From the NCBI GenBank assembly GCA_964433635.1, contig CAYSSG010000023.1:1-31306 (forward strand): 31,306 bases of DNA. The letters run 5' to 3'. Both the position numbers and the translations under genes were made by a program. Under the pieces are notes generated by a model, which worked only from the letters and a program-made list of their open reading frames with translations, was not told the DNA's origin and did not search any database. Position 1 is the stretch's first letter; each line of letters opens with the position of its first letter. The stretch comes from CAYSSG01 sp964433635 (GTDB lineage: Bacteria; Atribacterota; Phoenicimicrobiia; Phoenicimicrobiales; Stramentimicrobiaceae). This document shows positions 1-8,152 of the stretch, piece after piece.

Positions 1-87
1 CTCTTTGACCAGACTGATAAACCTTTTTTGTTGTTGTATCTCATTATCTTTATCCTGGGAATCATTCTTACAATATTGGCTATCTAA
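1..87 (+). CDS. C-terminal tail of a small or membrane protein (5' end outside window)
   Basis: An open frame runs from the window edge to a TAA at 85-87. Its 28 residues end in a strongly hydrophobic helix (LLLYLIIFILGIILTILAI) after a polar stretch, so the protein ends in a membrane segment. It lies 20 bases before the sodium:solute symporter and on the same strand, so it is probably the preceding gene of that operon. It could be a small symporter accessory protein or the end of a larger membrane protein. The family cannot be named from this much sequence. Confidence 0.55.
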   Translation, partial: LFDQTDKPFLLLYLIIFILGIILTILAI

Positions 88-107
88 GAGAAAGGAATTT
101 TTCAGAT

Positions 108-1583
108 ATGTCAATTCAATTTCTTATCCTGATTATTTATTTTATCTTTATTGTTTTATTGGGGCTTCTGGCGGTACGTAAAGTGAAAGGTTCAGAAGAT
201 CTTCTGCTGGCCGGTCGCACGCTGGGTGTCATGTTTGTAGCAGTCTCCATTGCGGCTGAATATATGGGTGGTTTAGGAACGATTGGAACCGCTGAAGTAG
301 CCTTCAATCAGGGCATGGGCGTTATATGGTATCATATTGCCTCAGCTTGTGGTCTCATGCTCTTTGGCTTTGCTTTTGCCCATTATTATCGTAAATACAA
401 TGTGGTCACTGTTCCGGAATATCTTTATTACCTCTATGATATCAAGACCTGGAAAGCCGCCTCCGTTCTGAATGTCGTAGGTTACTGGTTTTTTACCATC
501 ATTCAGATGACTGCCCTGGGTTCCCTGGTAGCCAGTGTCACAGGAATGGATTTAAAATTGAGCGTCTTTATCTGTGGTCTGGCTATGACCGCCTATCTTC
601 TGGCTGCTGGCATGTGGTCAGTTGCCTTTACCAGTGTGGCCTTCATGTTTACCATTGGAACCGGAATTCCCATTGCTTTCTGGTGGGTAATGCAAAAAGA
701 GATACCTCTGCTTTCAACTTCAGCGGGAGTTGCAGGATATGCCGGCCTGTCCAATGCGCTGAATGGTGCAGGATTTGACGCGGATGCTCTTTTCAGTCCT
801 TTCAGCCTCGGAGGCATGGCTGTTCTGGGTTATTTTCTGGGAGGAGTCCTGGGAATACCAGCAGCACAGGCAACGATTAATTATTCTTTTGGTGCCAGGA
901 ACTGGAAGGTGGCACGATTAGCCCCGGTACTGGCTGCTATTCTGATTTTACCTTTAAGTATTTGGACCGGTTCCATGGGTCTGTATGCCCGTGCAGCAGG
1001 TTTAACGGATAATCCCAAGTTAGCCCTGGGTGCAACCTTAATGAATATCCATCCCATCATCGGGGGAATTGGTATCGCCGGTATTTTTGCTGCCTTGATT
1101 TCTACGGTTGCCGGCATACTCTTTGGCTGTGCATCCATTATGGCGAAAGATATCTGGCAGAGATGGCTTCATCCGGATACCGATGACCGTTATCTTTCCC
1201 GCTGGACTCGACTCTGGATATTGATTGTCGGGATCAGTTCTGCTTTTGGGGCTATGACCTTGCCTAAGATTTTGAATCAGGCTTTTTTTGTTTATTCCAT
1301 TCGTGGCGCATTGATGATTTGCGTAGCTTTTGGAATCTGGTGGAAAAGAGCTCATCCGGATGCTGCTTTTTGGGCATTGACCGTTGCTTTCATTGGCGGA
1401 ATCATGTATCAATTTAACTTGCCCTTCCATTTTCAGGATTATTTCAAATTACACATCTCTGTCTGGTGTGCCCTATTGAGCTTCATAACTTTTATTATCA
1501 TCAGTTTGCGTTCTCGATGGACACCCCAAACTTCAAGTGAATTGCCACCTTTTGTCAATCTCAGAAAGGAAAATGGACAATGA
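108..1583 (+). CDS. sodium:solute symporter (SSS family)
   Basis: This 491-residue polytopic inner-membrane protein has the length, about 13 hydrophobic segments and N-terminal pattern of the SSS family (LeuT fold). A first helix is followed by a short loop with a GSEDLLLAGR-type motif at about 28-37, which is typical of SSS proteins, and then by a glycine-rich second helix around residues 53-62. The family imports small solutes with Na+; the substrate cannot be read from sequence. An AAGGAA site precedes the ATG. The stop overlaps the start of the next small gene by four bases (ATGA). Position before butyrate kinase and phosphate butyryltransferase suggests an organic acid or amino acid as substrate, but this is inference. 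Confidence 0.85.
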   Translation: MSIQFLILIIYFIFIVLLGLLAVRKVKGSEDLLLAGRTLGVMFVAVSIAAEYMGGLGTIGTAEVAFNQGMGVIWYHIASACGLMLFGFAFAHYYRKYNVVTVPEYLYYLYDIKTWKAASVLNVVGYWFFTIIQMTALGSLVASVTGMDLKLSVFICGLAMTAYLLAAGMWSVAFTSVAFMFTIGTGIPIAFWWVMQKEIPLLSTSAGVAGYAGLSNALNGAGFDADALFSPFSLGGMAVLGYFLGGVLGIPAAQATINYSFGARNWKVARLAPVLAAILILPLSIWTGSMGLYARAAGLTDNPKLALGATLMNIHPIIGGIGIAGIFAALISTVAGILFGCASIMAKDIWQRWLHPDTDDRYLSRWTRLWILIVGISSAFGAMTLPKILNQAFFVYSIRGALMICVAFGIWWKRAHPDAAFWALTVAFIGGIMYQFNLPFHFQDYFKLHISVWCALLSFITFIIISLRSRWTPQTSSELPPFVNLRKENGQ

Positions 1584-1768
1584 ATATGGTTACAAATTTT
1601 CCTGCATTTTTAAAATTGGATTTAATCATCTGGGGAGTCCTGATTCTCTTTTTTATTGGATTTGCCATCTATATCTATAAGAAACCGACTGACTTTATTC
1701 ATCAGGTCAAAGCGCAAACGATTGAGAATAAGAAACGTTTGGAGATCAAGATCTATCGATTGCGGTAA
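1580..1768 (+). CDS. small one-helix membrane protein coupled to the symporter
   Basis: A 62-residue protein whose ATG overlaps the symporter stop (ATGA), so the two are probably translationally coupled. Residues about 13-32 form one membrane helix (LDLIIWGVLILFFIGFAIYI). The remainder is a basic cytoplasmic tail rich in Lys and Arg. I do not recognise a named family. The coupling, the size and another hydrophobic small-protein end just upstream of the symporter suggest a symporter accessory subunit. The reading frame is real in context because it fills the space exactly between the symporter and butyrate kinase. Confidence 0.6.
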   Translation: MNMVTNFPAFLKLDLIIWGVLILFFIGFAIYIYKKPTDFIHQVKAQTIENKKRLEIKIYRLR

Positions 1769-1783
1769 AGAAAGAGGAAATAG

Positions 1784-2899
1784 ATGCAGGAAGATAAAGT
1801 TATTTTTACAGTGAATCCCGGTTCAACGACTACTAAATGTGCACTATTTTACCTGATGGTAGACAAGATAAATAGAATTATTGAAGAAACCATTGAGCAT
1901 TCCAATGAAGAGATGAGACAATTTACCTGCATTTGCGATCAAATTGATTATCGAGAAGAATCCGTTCGTCATTTTATAGAAAAATATTTGCCTCATGAAG
2001 CAAAGATTGTTGCCTGTGCCGGTCGGGGAGGGATGCTGACCCCGGTTCCCAGTGGAGCCATAGAAGTGAATGAAAAGCTGGTTCATTTTTCTTTGTATAC
2101 ACCCGTTTATGAGCATGCCTCAAATTTAGGTGCACCATTAGCTTATCGAATTGCCCACCATTATCAGGTACCTGCGTTTATTGTGGATCCGGTCAGTGTC
2201 GACGAATTTTCTCCTGTTGCCAGAATATCCGGATGTCCTGATTTTCCTCGATTTAGTTTTGTTCACGCTTTGAATATTAGAGCAACGGTGCATCAATTTG
2301 CTGAAAGGATTGGCAAGAATTTTCATTCTGTGAGGTGTGTTGTTGCCCACTTGGGAGGAGGCTTTTCTATTGCTGCTATCAATAAGGGAAAAATCGTAGA
2401 TAATGATAACAGAATGGAATCTGCTCCTTTCACACCGGAGAGAGCCGGTGGTGTTCCACCCATTCCCTTGTTGGAAAATTGTTTTTCCGGAAAATATACC
2501 AAAGAAGAATTATTGCTGAAGTTATATGGTGAAGGAGGGGTTTATGCCTATCTGGGAAGCAAGAATATGGTGGAGTTAGAGAAAAGGGCAAAACAAGGTG
2601 ACCAGGAAGTACAAAAAATATATGATGCCATGATTTATCAGATCGGGAAAGAGATTGCCGCTATGTCTTCGGTTTTAAATTTTGAGATTGACGGCATTAT
2701 AATCACCGGTGGTTTAGCTCGTGACCAAATTTTAATGAATGGCTTGGAAAGAAAAATAAAAAAATTGGGCTGTATTTATATCTATCCCGGAAGTAACGAA
2801 AGTGAAGCGCTGGCTGAAACCGTAGCAAGGGTATTAACAGGCAGGGAAAGTTATTTAAATTGGCCGGTTAAATATAGGGAATCTGAGGAGAAAGAATAA
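1784..2899 (+). CDS. buk: butyrate kinase
   Basis: Converts butyryl-phosphate plus ADP to butyrate and ATP, the last step of butyrate or branched-chain acid formation in the cytoplasm. The 371-residue length is normal for the acetate/butyrate kinase (ASKHA) family. The phosphate-1 motif NPGSTTTK lies at residues 11-18, AHLGGGFS near 188-195 and a C-terminal IIITGGLA near 305. The AESAPFTPERAGGVPP-like block (here MESAPFTPERAGGVPP) is characteristic of Buk. An AGAGGAAA site precedes the ATG. It is three bases from phosphate butyryltransferase, its obligate partner. Many Buk/Ptb pairs also act on isobutyryl and isovaleryl substrates, which would fit the 2-oxoacid oxidoreductase nearby. Confidence 0.95.
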   Translation: MQEDKVIFTVNPGSTTTKCALFYLMVDKINRIIEETIEHSNEEMRQFTCICDQIDYREESVRHFIEKYLPHEAKIVACAGRGGMLTPVPSGAIEVNEKLVHFSLYTPVYEHASNLGAPLAYRIAHHYQVPAFIVDPVSVDEFSPVARISGCPDFPRFSFVHALNIRATVHQFAERIGKNFHSVRCVVAHLGGGFSIAAINKGKIVDNDNRMESAPFTPERAGGVPPIPLLENCFSGKYTKEELLLKLYGEGGVYAYLGSKNMVELEKRAKQGDQEVQKIYDAMIYQIGKEIAAMSSVLNFEIDGIIITGGLARDQILMNGLERKIKKLGCIYIYPGSNESEALAETVARVLTGRESYLNWPVKYRESEEKE

Positions 2900-2902
2900 A
2901 TA

Positions 2903-3826
2903 ATGACCATAAAAAGTTTTTGTCAGTTAGAAAAAGTTGTTCGAAGATTAAAACCCTCAAAGATTGCAGTTGTCTCAGCTGAAGATGAGAAGGTATTAAC
3001 AGGTATAAAGTTAGCATTAGACAAAGGTATTATTTCTGACCCGATATTAGTGGGGGATGCCCAAAAAATTAAAAATATCCTGTTAGATTTGGAAGAAGAT
3101 GAAAAAAATTATCAAATAATAAATGCACCAAATCATCCTGGTGCAGCCCGAACAGCCATTGAGATGATAAAAACCGGAGAGGCTGATATTCTGGCGAAAG
3201 GGAAAATAAAAACAGACATTTTTTTAAAGGCTATTCTGGATAAAGAATATGGTATCAAAGTATCCCCAATCCTTTCAAATCTTACTCTTTTTGAGCTGGA
3301 TTCTTATCATAAATTCATCGGAATTACTGATATTGCCATTATGCCAAAACCAGGATTGAAAGAAAAGATTGATATGATTAATAATTCATATCCCCTATGG
3401 CATGCTTTAGGAATTATTAAACCAAAAGTAGCTGTTTTAGCTGCTGTTGAAGTTGTTAATCCAGGTATGCAGACCACTCTTGATGCTGCCTGTCTGGCAA
3501 AAATGGCTGAACGTAACCAGATTGAACATTTTATTATAGATGGTCCGTTGTCTTATGATGTAGCCATGAATGCAGAATTTGCTGGAGATAAGGGTATTGA
3601 TCATTCTCTGGTAGCCGGAGATCCTGATATGCTGCTGGTTCCTGACCTGGAAGCAGGCAATATCTTGGGGAAAAGTTTGAAAATTCATGGAAAAGCAAAA
3701 TCCGGAGCAATTGTTTTTGGTGCAAAAGTTCCAATTATGATTAACTCCCGTTCTGACTCTGCAGAAAGTAGATTCTACTCCACTTTATTAGCCAGGGCAA
3801 TAGCAGAAAATAAAAAATTATCTTAA
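2903..3826 (+). CDS. ptb: phosphate butyryltransferase
   Basis: Exchanges the CoA of butyryl-CoA for phosphate, giving butyryl-phosphate for the kinase encoded directly upstream. The 307-residue length and sequence blocks fit the PTA/PTB acyltransferase family: an N-terminal AVVSAEDEKVL segment, ILVGDAQKI, a conserved AKGKIKTD block near residue 97, the ITDIAIMPKPG block near 141, and GAIVFGAKVPIMINSRSDS near the C-terminus. The Ptb type rather than the longer Pta is indicated by length and by the buk partner. Gene order buk then ptb is the reverse of the well-known clostridial ptb-buk order but still tightly operonic. Confidence 0.94.
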   Translation: MTIKSFCQLEKVVRRLKPSKIAVVSAEDEKVLTGIKLALDKGIISDPILVGDAQKIKNILLDLEEDEKNYQIINAPNHPGAARTAIEMIKTGEADILAKGKIKTDIFLKAILDKEYGIKVSPILSNLTLFELDSYHKFIGITDIAIMPKPGLKEKIDMINNSYPLWHALGIIKPKVAVLAAVEVVNPGMQTTLDAACLAKMAERNQIEHFIIDGPLSYDVAMNAEFAGDKGIDHSLVAGDPDMLLVPDLEAGNILGKSLKIHGKAKSGAIVFGAKVPIMINSRSDSAESRFYSTLLARAIAENKKLS

Positions 3827-3875
3827 ACCTTATTTTTAAGCCACTTATGATTTACCAGTATGAGGAAAAATATAG

Positions 3876-4088
3876 GTGGCAAAGATAGAGATTGATCGGA
3901 TTTTATGTAAGAGATGTGGTATTTGTGCCTTTGTCTGTCCAAAACAGGTTTATCAATGTAATGAATTGGAAGGCCTGCAGGTAGTTAATCCTGATGATTG
4001 TATTTTTTGTGACATGTGTATCATGATGTGCCCGGATATGGCAATGGATATTAGTAAAAATGTGATGGAAGGGAAAGTCAAGAAATGA
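3876..4088 (+). CDS. orphan 2x[4Fe-4S] ferredoxin (KorD-like)
   Basis: A 70-residue two-cluster ferredoxin. Cys11, Cys14, Cys17, Cys21 and Cys42, Cys45, Cys48, Cys52 form two CxxCxxCxxxC sets with proline after the fourth cysteine (CP). It is the type that forms the delta subunit of 2-oxoacid:ferredoxin oxidoreductases. The start is GTG, about ten bases after a GAGG site. Its TGA overlaps an ATG (4085) that begins a broken korA copy, so this was the first gene of a second kor operon. The reading frame is intact, yet its enzyme partners here are lost. It may persist as a free ferredoxin or simply not have decayed yet. Confidence 0.85.
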   Translation: MAKIEIDRILCKRCGICAFVCPKQVYQCNELEGLQVVNPDDCIFCDMCIMMCPDMAMDISKNVMEGKVKK

Positions 4089-4320
4089 TGTGTGGCAGTA
4101 AAAAAGGTCGCTATTTTTACAGGGAAATATTGCGGTAGGAGAAGCAGCTATCATGGCAGGAGCAAGGCTTTTTGCCGGATATCCTATTACCCCTTCTTCT
4201 GAGATTGCGGAACATGCCTCAATGTATTTACCCGGTGTTGGCGGCACTTATATCCAGATGGAAGACGAGATTGGCAGTCTGGCAGCGGTCATTGGAGCCA
4301 GTATGACCGGATTACTATAA
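4085..4320 (+). pseudogene. remnant of korA (2-oxoacid:ferredoxin oxidoreductase alpha)
   Basis: From 4116 one frame reads FLQGNIAVGEAAIMAGARLF, then AGYPITPSSEIAEH and IQMEDEIGSLAAVIGAS. This matches the start of the intact KorA encoded at 6998 (FLQGNIACAEGAIMAG, AGYPITPASEIAHH, IQTEDEIAAIANIIGAS). The expected ATG at 4085 overlaps the ferredoxin stop but is in another frame. One missing base, either in the A run at 4100-4105 or the T run at 4114-4118, explains the shift. Similarity stops at about 4311, and a TAA follows at 4318. Only about 70 of some 380 codons remain, so the gene is dead whether or not the frameshift is a sequencing error. Confidence 0.88.
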
Positions 4321-4355
4321 TAATTTAGAAAGCACAATTCAGATTTACTGGCTAG

Positions 4356-4694
4356 CTAAAGGGTAAATTCCTTATTACAGCCGAATGTGATGAATATGGA
4401 ATGAAGGATGTAGAAGGTGCCCAATGTCACAAAGGTAAAGATTTTATTGAAAATGAAATTAAAAATCCTTTACGAACATTTACTGGTTCTGTACAATGTG
4501 AAAATGGAGACTTTCAGCTTATTAGCGTAAGAACAAGCAGACCCATTCCTAAAAAATTCATGCAGTTGGTTGTAGATAGAACTCATCATATGACATTCAA
4601 AGCACTGGTAGAAATTGGTCAAATTGTCATACCTGATATGATTGGTCAGGAAACCGATCTGATAGTAACCCGAAAAGTAAAAATTAAGGCATGA
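4356..4694 (+). pseudogene. 5'-truncated DUF1667 gene
   Basis: The open frame contains a TAECDEYG stretch, EGAQCHKGKDFI, a NPLRTFTG block, ISVRTSRPIPKKFM and VEIGQIVIPDMIGQETDLIVT. This is the order of conserved blocks in DUF1667 proteins, small partners of GlpA-like FAD oxidoreductases. The family's usual N-terminal cysteine motif region is missing; a stop at 4353-4355 precedes the recognisable part. An internal ATG at 4401 could start a 97-residue product without that motif. The gene lies directly after the korA remnant, so the two look like the two ends of a deletion. It could still make a shortened protein, but I consider it a remnant. Confidence 0.7.
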
Positions 4695-4735
4695 AATAAC
4701 AAGAAACATTTATTGATTTTTTGGGAGGTAACAGC

Positions 4736-5881
4736 ATGCGTTTACAAGAATATGAGGCGAAAGAAATATTCAAGCAATATAATATTCCTGTTCCACCAGG
4801 AAAAGTAGCTAGAAACGCAACTGAAGCGAGGGCTATTGCTGAAGAGGTAGGATTGCCTGTTGTTATTAAAGCACAGGTCCTGGTAGGTGGAAGAGGAAAA
4901 GCAGGGGGGATCAAAATAGCGGAAACCTGGCAGGAAGTAGAAAGTGCCACCAAAGATATTTTGAATCTGAATATCAAAGGTTATCAAGCTTCTGAGGTTT
5001 TAATGTATCAAAAATTGGAAATAAAAAAAGAACTTTATTGCAGTGTTACCATTGACAGAACATTGGGATGCCCTGTCATTATGTTAAGTTCAGAAGGAGG
5101 GATTAACATTGAAGACATTGCAGTAAAATCTCCCGAAAAAATATTTAAATTATATTGTAATCCGCTTCATTCACTTTATCCTTTTCAAGTAATTGATTTA
5201 GTCAGAAATTTAGGATATACAGGAGATCTTTTGCTTAAGGTTAGTCAAATTATTGAAAATCTTTTTTATGTTTTTAATGTATATGATGGCATTATTGCTG
5301 AAATCAATCCTCTTGTTATCACTGAGGATGGTTGCCTATCTTGTGTAGATGCTGTTTTTGAGGTTGATGAATCTGCATTGTTTCGTCATCCCTCATTAGA
5401 AGATAAAAAATATCACCAAATGGATGCAAGGTTGCAGAGATTAAATAAAAAAGGGGCAACCTATGTACAGTTAGAAGGAAATATTGGTCTCATTTGCAGT
5501 GGTGCGGGTCTTGCTATGGCCACAATGGATACAGTTAAAACTATACCTGGTTTATCACCCGCAAATTTCTTGGAAACCGGTGGCGGAATTACGGCAGAAT
5601 TAATGGAAGATTGTATGGAAGTTCTTCTGGAAAGAAATGATCTAAAGGGTATCTTTATCAATTTGTATGGAGGGATTAATCCGATTCATGAAGGTGCTAA
5701 GGGGGTAGTAAAAGTGATTAACGATAAAAAATTAAAAATACCTGTTGTAGCAAAATCTTTAGGAAATAAACAAGAAGAAACTTGGGAAATTTTGGAAAAA
5801 GCAGGCGTTTATCTCTATAAATCGTCAGATACTCAAGGTGCTGTTAAATATCTGGCTAAAGTATTGGGGGTAATAGAATAA
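4736..5881 (+). CDS. sucC: succinyl-CoA ligase (ADP-forming) beta subunit
   Basis: Beta subunit of the ligase that makes ATP (or GTP) from succinyl-CoA. It begins MRLQEYEAKEIFKQY, the standard SucC start, and carries the ATP-grasp domain in the N-terminal half (VVIKAQVLVGGRGKAGGIK near 47-65). The C-terminal CoA-ligase domain has the NFLETGGG motif and NLYGGINPIHEGAKG. The open frame extends to a TTG at 4721, but that lies before the GGGAGG ribosome site (4723-4728), so ATG 4736 is the true start, giving 381 residues. Its stop shares one base with sucD. Next to kor genes it would conserve energy from 2-oxoglutarate oxidation. Relatives may also act on other acyl-CoAs, so specificity is not certain. 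Confidence 0.93.
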   Translation: MRLQEYEAKEIFKQYNIPVPPGKVARNATEARAIAEEVGLPVVIKAQVLVGGRGKAGGIKIAETWQEVESATKDILNLNIKGYQASEVLMYQKLEIKKELYCSVTIDRTLGCPVIMLSSEGGINIEDIAVKSPEKIFKLYCNPLHSLYPFQVIDLVRNLGYTGDLLLKVSQIIENLFYVFNVYDGIIAEINPLVITEDGCLSCVDAVFEVDESALFRHPSLEDKKYHQMDARLQRLNKKGATYVQLEGNIGLICSGAGLAMATMDTVKTIPGLSPANFLETGGGITAELMEDCMEVLLERNDLKGIFINLYGGINPIHEGAKGVVKVINDKKLKIPVVAKSLGNKQEETWEILEKAGVYLYKSSDTQGAVKYLAKVLGVIE

Positions 5882-6747
5882 TGAGTATACTTGTAGATGA
5901 AAATACAAAGGTTTTAGTGCAAGGGATTACTGGAAATATTGGCAGGGCTCAGACAGAATATATGTTAAAATCAGGTACAAAAATTGTTGCCGGTGTAACT
6001 CCCGGGAAGGGAGGAATGGTAATATTCGGTGTACCTGTCTTTGATACAGTCAAAGAAGCAGCGGAGCATTTTAAGATTGATCTTTCCGTATTATTTGTAC
6101 CTGCAAGAGTAGCCAAGACTTCTGTCATCGAGGCGATTGATGCAGGGATCAAACTTGTGGTATTAATCACAGAACATACGCCAGTACATGATGAAATATT
6201 TTTAAAAGCTTATGCCCAGTGTCATAATGCACTATTAATTGGTCCTACAACTCCGGGTATTATTACTCCTGGAAAATGCAAGATTGGTATTTTACCGGAA
6301 AATATGTTTTGTCCTGGTAATGTAGGAATTATTTCTCGTAGCGGAACATTATCATATGAAGTGGCTGCTAATCTTTGTACAGTTGGTATAGGACAAAGCA
6401 CAGTAGTGGGCATGGGTGCCGATATGGTAGCGGGAACAAATTTGGTGAACATTCTACAGCTTTTTAATGATGACCAGGAGACCAAAGCAGTTGTTTTGAT
6501 TGGTGAGGTAGGAGGAAGCCAGGAAGAAGATGCCGCAAATTTTATAAAGGAAAAAATGCAAAAACCAGTGATCGCTTATATTGCAGGTGCGACTGCTCCT
6601 CCCGGACAAAGAATGGGGCATGCAGGTGCTATTATTGAGGGAGGCAAAGGTAGTGCAAGGAGCAAAATAGATTTTTTACTTTCAGCTGGTGCAAAAGTAG
6701 CGACGATGTTGAATGAAATTCCTTTAATGGTAAAAGAGGTATTGTGA
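5881..6747 (+). CDS. sucD: succinyl-CoA ligase alpha subunit
   Basis: CoA-binding alpha subunit that carries the phosphohistidine intermediate. The N-terminal Rossmann domain has VQGITGNIGRAQTEYMLKSG and VAGVTPGKGG. The active-site histidine is His247 in RMGHAGAII, and GTLSYEVA near residue 155 is also conserved. The length of 288 residues is standard. The ATG overlaps the sucC stop by one base (TAATG), which usually ensures equal amounts of the two subunits. Together with sucC it forms the ATP-producing step after the ferredoxin-linked oxidoreductase encoded directly downstream. Confidence 0.94.
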   Translation: MSILVDENTKVLVQGITGNIGRAQTEYMLKSGTKIVAGVTPGKGGMVIFGVPVFDTVKEAAEHFKIDLSVLFVPARVAKTSVIEAIDAGIKLVVLITEHTPVHDEIFLKAYAQCHNALLIGPTTPGIITPGKCKIGILPENMFCPGNVGIISRSGTLSYEVAANLCTVGIGQSTVVGMGADMVAGTNLVNILQLFNDDQETKAVVLIGEVGGSQEEDAANFIKEKMQKPVIAYIAGATAPPGQRMGHAGAIIEGGKGSARSKIDFLLSAGAKVATMLNEIPLMVKEVL

Positions 6748-6801
6748 TACATTCATATTTGTTGATCATGCGTCATATCAGACTGATCGGAGGTATTGTA
6801 A

Positions 6802-7008
6802 ATGGTTTATATTAATAAGGAAGCTTGCAAGGGATGTGGAATCTGCATTGCAGTTTGCCCTAAGCAGATACTAAGATTTACAAAAGAATTAAATCGGAGA
6901 GGGGTTTATTATCCTGAAATAATTGATGAACATAAATGTATTCTATGTGAAAATTGTATGATCTATTGTCCAGATTTTGCAGTGGTGGTGAAGAAAGATG
7001 AAAAATAA
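6802..7008 (+). CDS. korD: 2-oxoacid:ferredoxin oxidoreductase delta subunit (ferredoxin)
   Basis: A 68-residue 2x[4Fe-4S] ferredoxin subunit with Cys9, Cys12, Cys15, Cys19 and Cys46, Cys49, Cys52, Cys56. It carries electrons from the TPP-bound intermediate to free ferredoxin. A CGGAGG site precedes the ATG. Its end overlaps the korA start by 11 bases. It is similar to but clearly different from the orphan ferredoxin at 3876, so the two come from separate kor loci and not from a recent local duplication. Confidence 0.9.
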   Translation: MVYINKEACKGCGICIAVCPKQILRFTKELNRRGVYYPEIIDEHKCILCENCMIYCPDFAVVVKKDEK

Positions 7009-8152
7009 TTCAAAAATTCAGAGAACTGATTTCTTACAGGGTAATATTGCCTGTGCTGAAGGAGCAATTATGGCAGGATGCAGTTTTTTTGCAGGTTATC
7101 CTATTACTCCTGCATCTGAGATTGCTCATCATTTATCTGGCAGAATGTTTGAAGTAGGCGGCACTTTTATACAAACCGAAGATGAGATTGCTGCCATTGC
7201 AAATATCATTGGTGCTTCATGGGGAGGCGCTAAGTCGATGACAGCAACCTCCGGTCCCGGCATAAGTTTAATGCAGGAAAGTATTGGATTGGCAGTTGCC
7301 ACGGAGACTCCTTGTGTTATTGTAAATGTTCAGAGGGGAGCTCCTTCAACAGGCAGCCCAAGCATTCATCTCCAGGGAGATATGTTGCAATCGAAATTCG
7401 GTTCTCAGGGAGATTACCAGATTATTGCGCTTGCGCCTTCTTCCTGTCAAGAGATGTTTGATTTTACGATTGAAGCTTTCAATCTCTCAGAAAAATATAG
7501 AACACCGGTTTTTATTTTATCTGACAGCCTTATTGGACATATGAGGGAGAAGGTAGAATTTCCGGAACAGAAAGAATTAATCCTTTTTGAAAGGAAAATA
7601 TTAGAAAGGCATCAAGGATTTCATCAAAAGATTTTTTTAGATGAAGAGGTTGCGCCAATGCCTGTTTTTGGAAATGGTTTAAAGGCAAATATTACAGGAT
7701 CAACTCATAAAGAGGATGGTTTTCGAGATGTATCTGATCCTAAAATTTTGGATAATGAAATTAAGAAATTGTCAAATAAAATACTCAAACATAAAAAAGA
7801 GATCGTTAGAGTTGAAAGGGATTATCTGGATGATGCTGACATAGCTATTTTTTCCTATGGATTGACTTCAAGAGCAGTACTAAAGGCGCTTACAATTGCC
7901 AGGAGAGAGGGAATAAAAGCAGGTGCTTTTAGACCTATCACTGTTTGGCCTTTTCCGGATGAAGAAGTAATGGAATTATCAAAAATGGTAAAAACCATTA
8001 TTGTCTGTGAAAATAATTTAGGCCAACTATTTCATTTTGTTAAAGCAGCTTCCTGTGAGAATTGCCAGGTTATTTTTCTACCTCCCAAGATTTTAGGGAC
8101 ACTGTATCATCCTATGGAAATAGTAGATCAAATCAAGGAGATTATCCAATGA
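6998..8152 (+). CDS. korA: 2-oxoacid:ferredoxin oxidoreductase alpha subunit
   Basis: Catalytic alpha subunit of the CoA-dependent 2-oxoacid oxidoreductase, 384 residues. Conserved blocks are GNIACAEGAIMAGCSFFAGY with PITPASE (about 15-41), the EDEIAAIANIIGAS segment near 54, TATSGPGISLM near 80 and the RGAPSTGSPS block near 113. The C-terminal domain has the pyrimidine-domain pattern seen in KorA/VorB (GAFRPITVWPFPDEEV). It may use 2-oxoglutarate, given sucCD upstream, or branched-chain 2-oxoacids, given the aminotransferase and buk/ptb. Sequence alone does not decide. The ATG overlaps korD and the stop overlaps korB (ATGA). Confidence 0.92.
   Translation: MKNNSKIQRTDFLQGNIACAEGAIMAGCSFFAGYPITPASEIAHHLSGRMFEVGGTFIQTEDEIAAIANIIGASWGGAKSMTATSGPGISLMQESIGLAVATETPCVIVNVQRGAPSTGSPSIHLQGDMLQSKFGSQGDYQIIALAPSSCQEMFDFTIEAFNLSEKYRTPVFILSDSLIGHMREKVEFPEQKELILFERKILERHQGFHQKIFLDEEVAPMPVFGNGLKANITGSTHKEDGFRDVSDPKILDNEIKKLSNKILKHKKEIVRVERDYLDDADIAIFSYGLTSRAVLKALTIARREGIKAGAFRPITVWPFPDEEVMELSKMVKTIIVCENNLGQLFHFVKAASCENCQVIFLPPKILGTLYHPMEIVDQIKEIIQ

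Noticed and set aside
3876..7008. Recent tandem duplication of the ferredoxin-korA start
   Set aside because: The two ferredoxins and the two KorA N-termini differ too much, so they are older paralogues.
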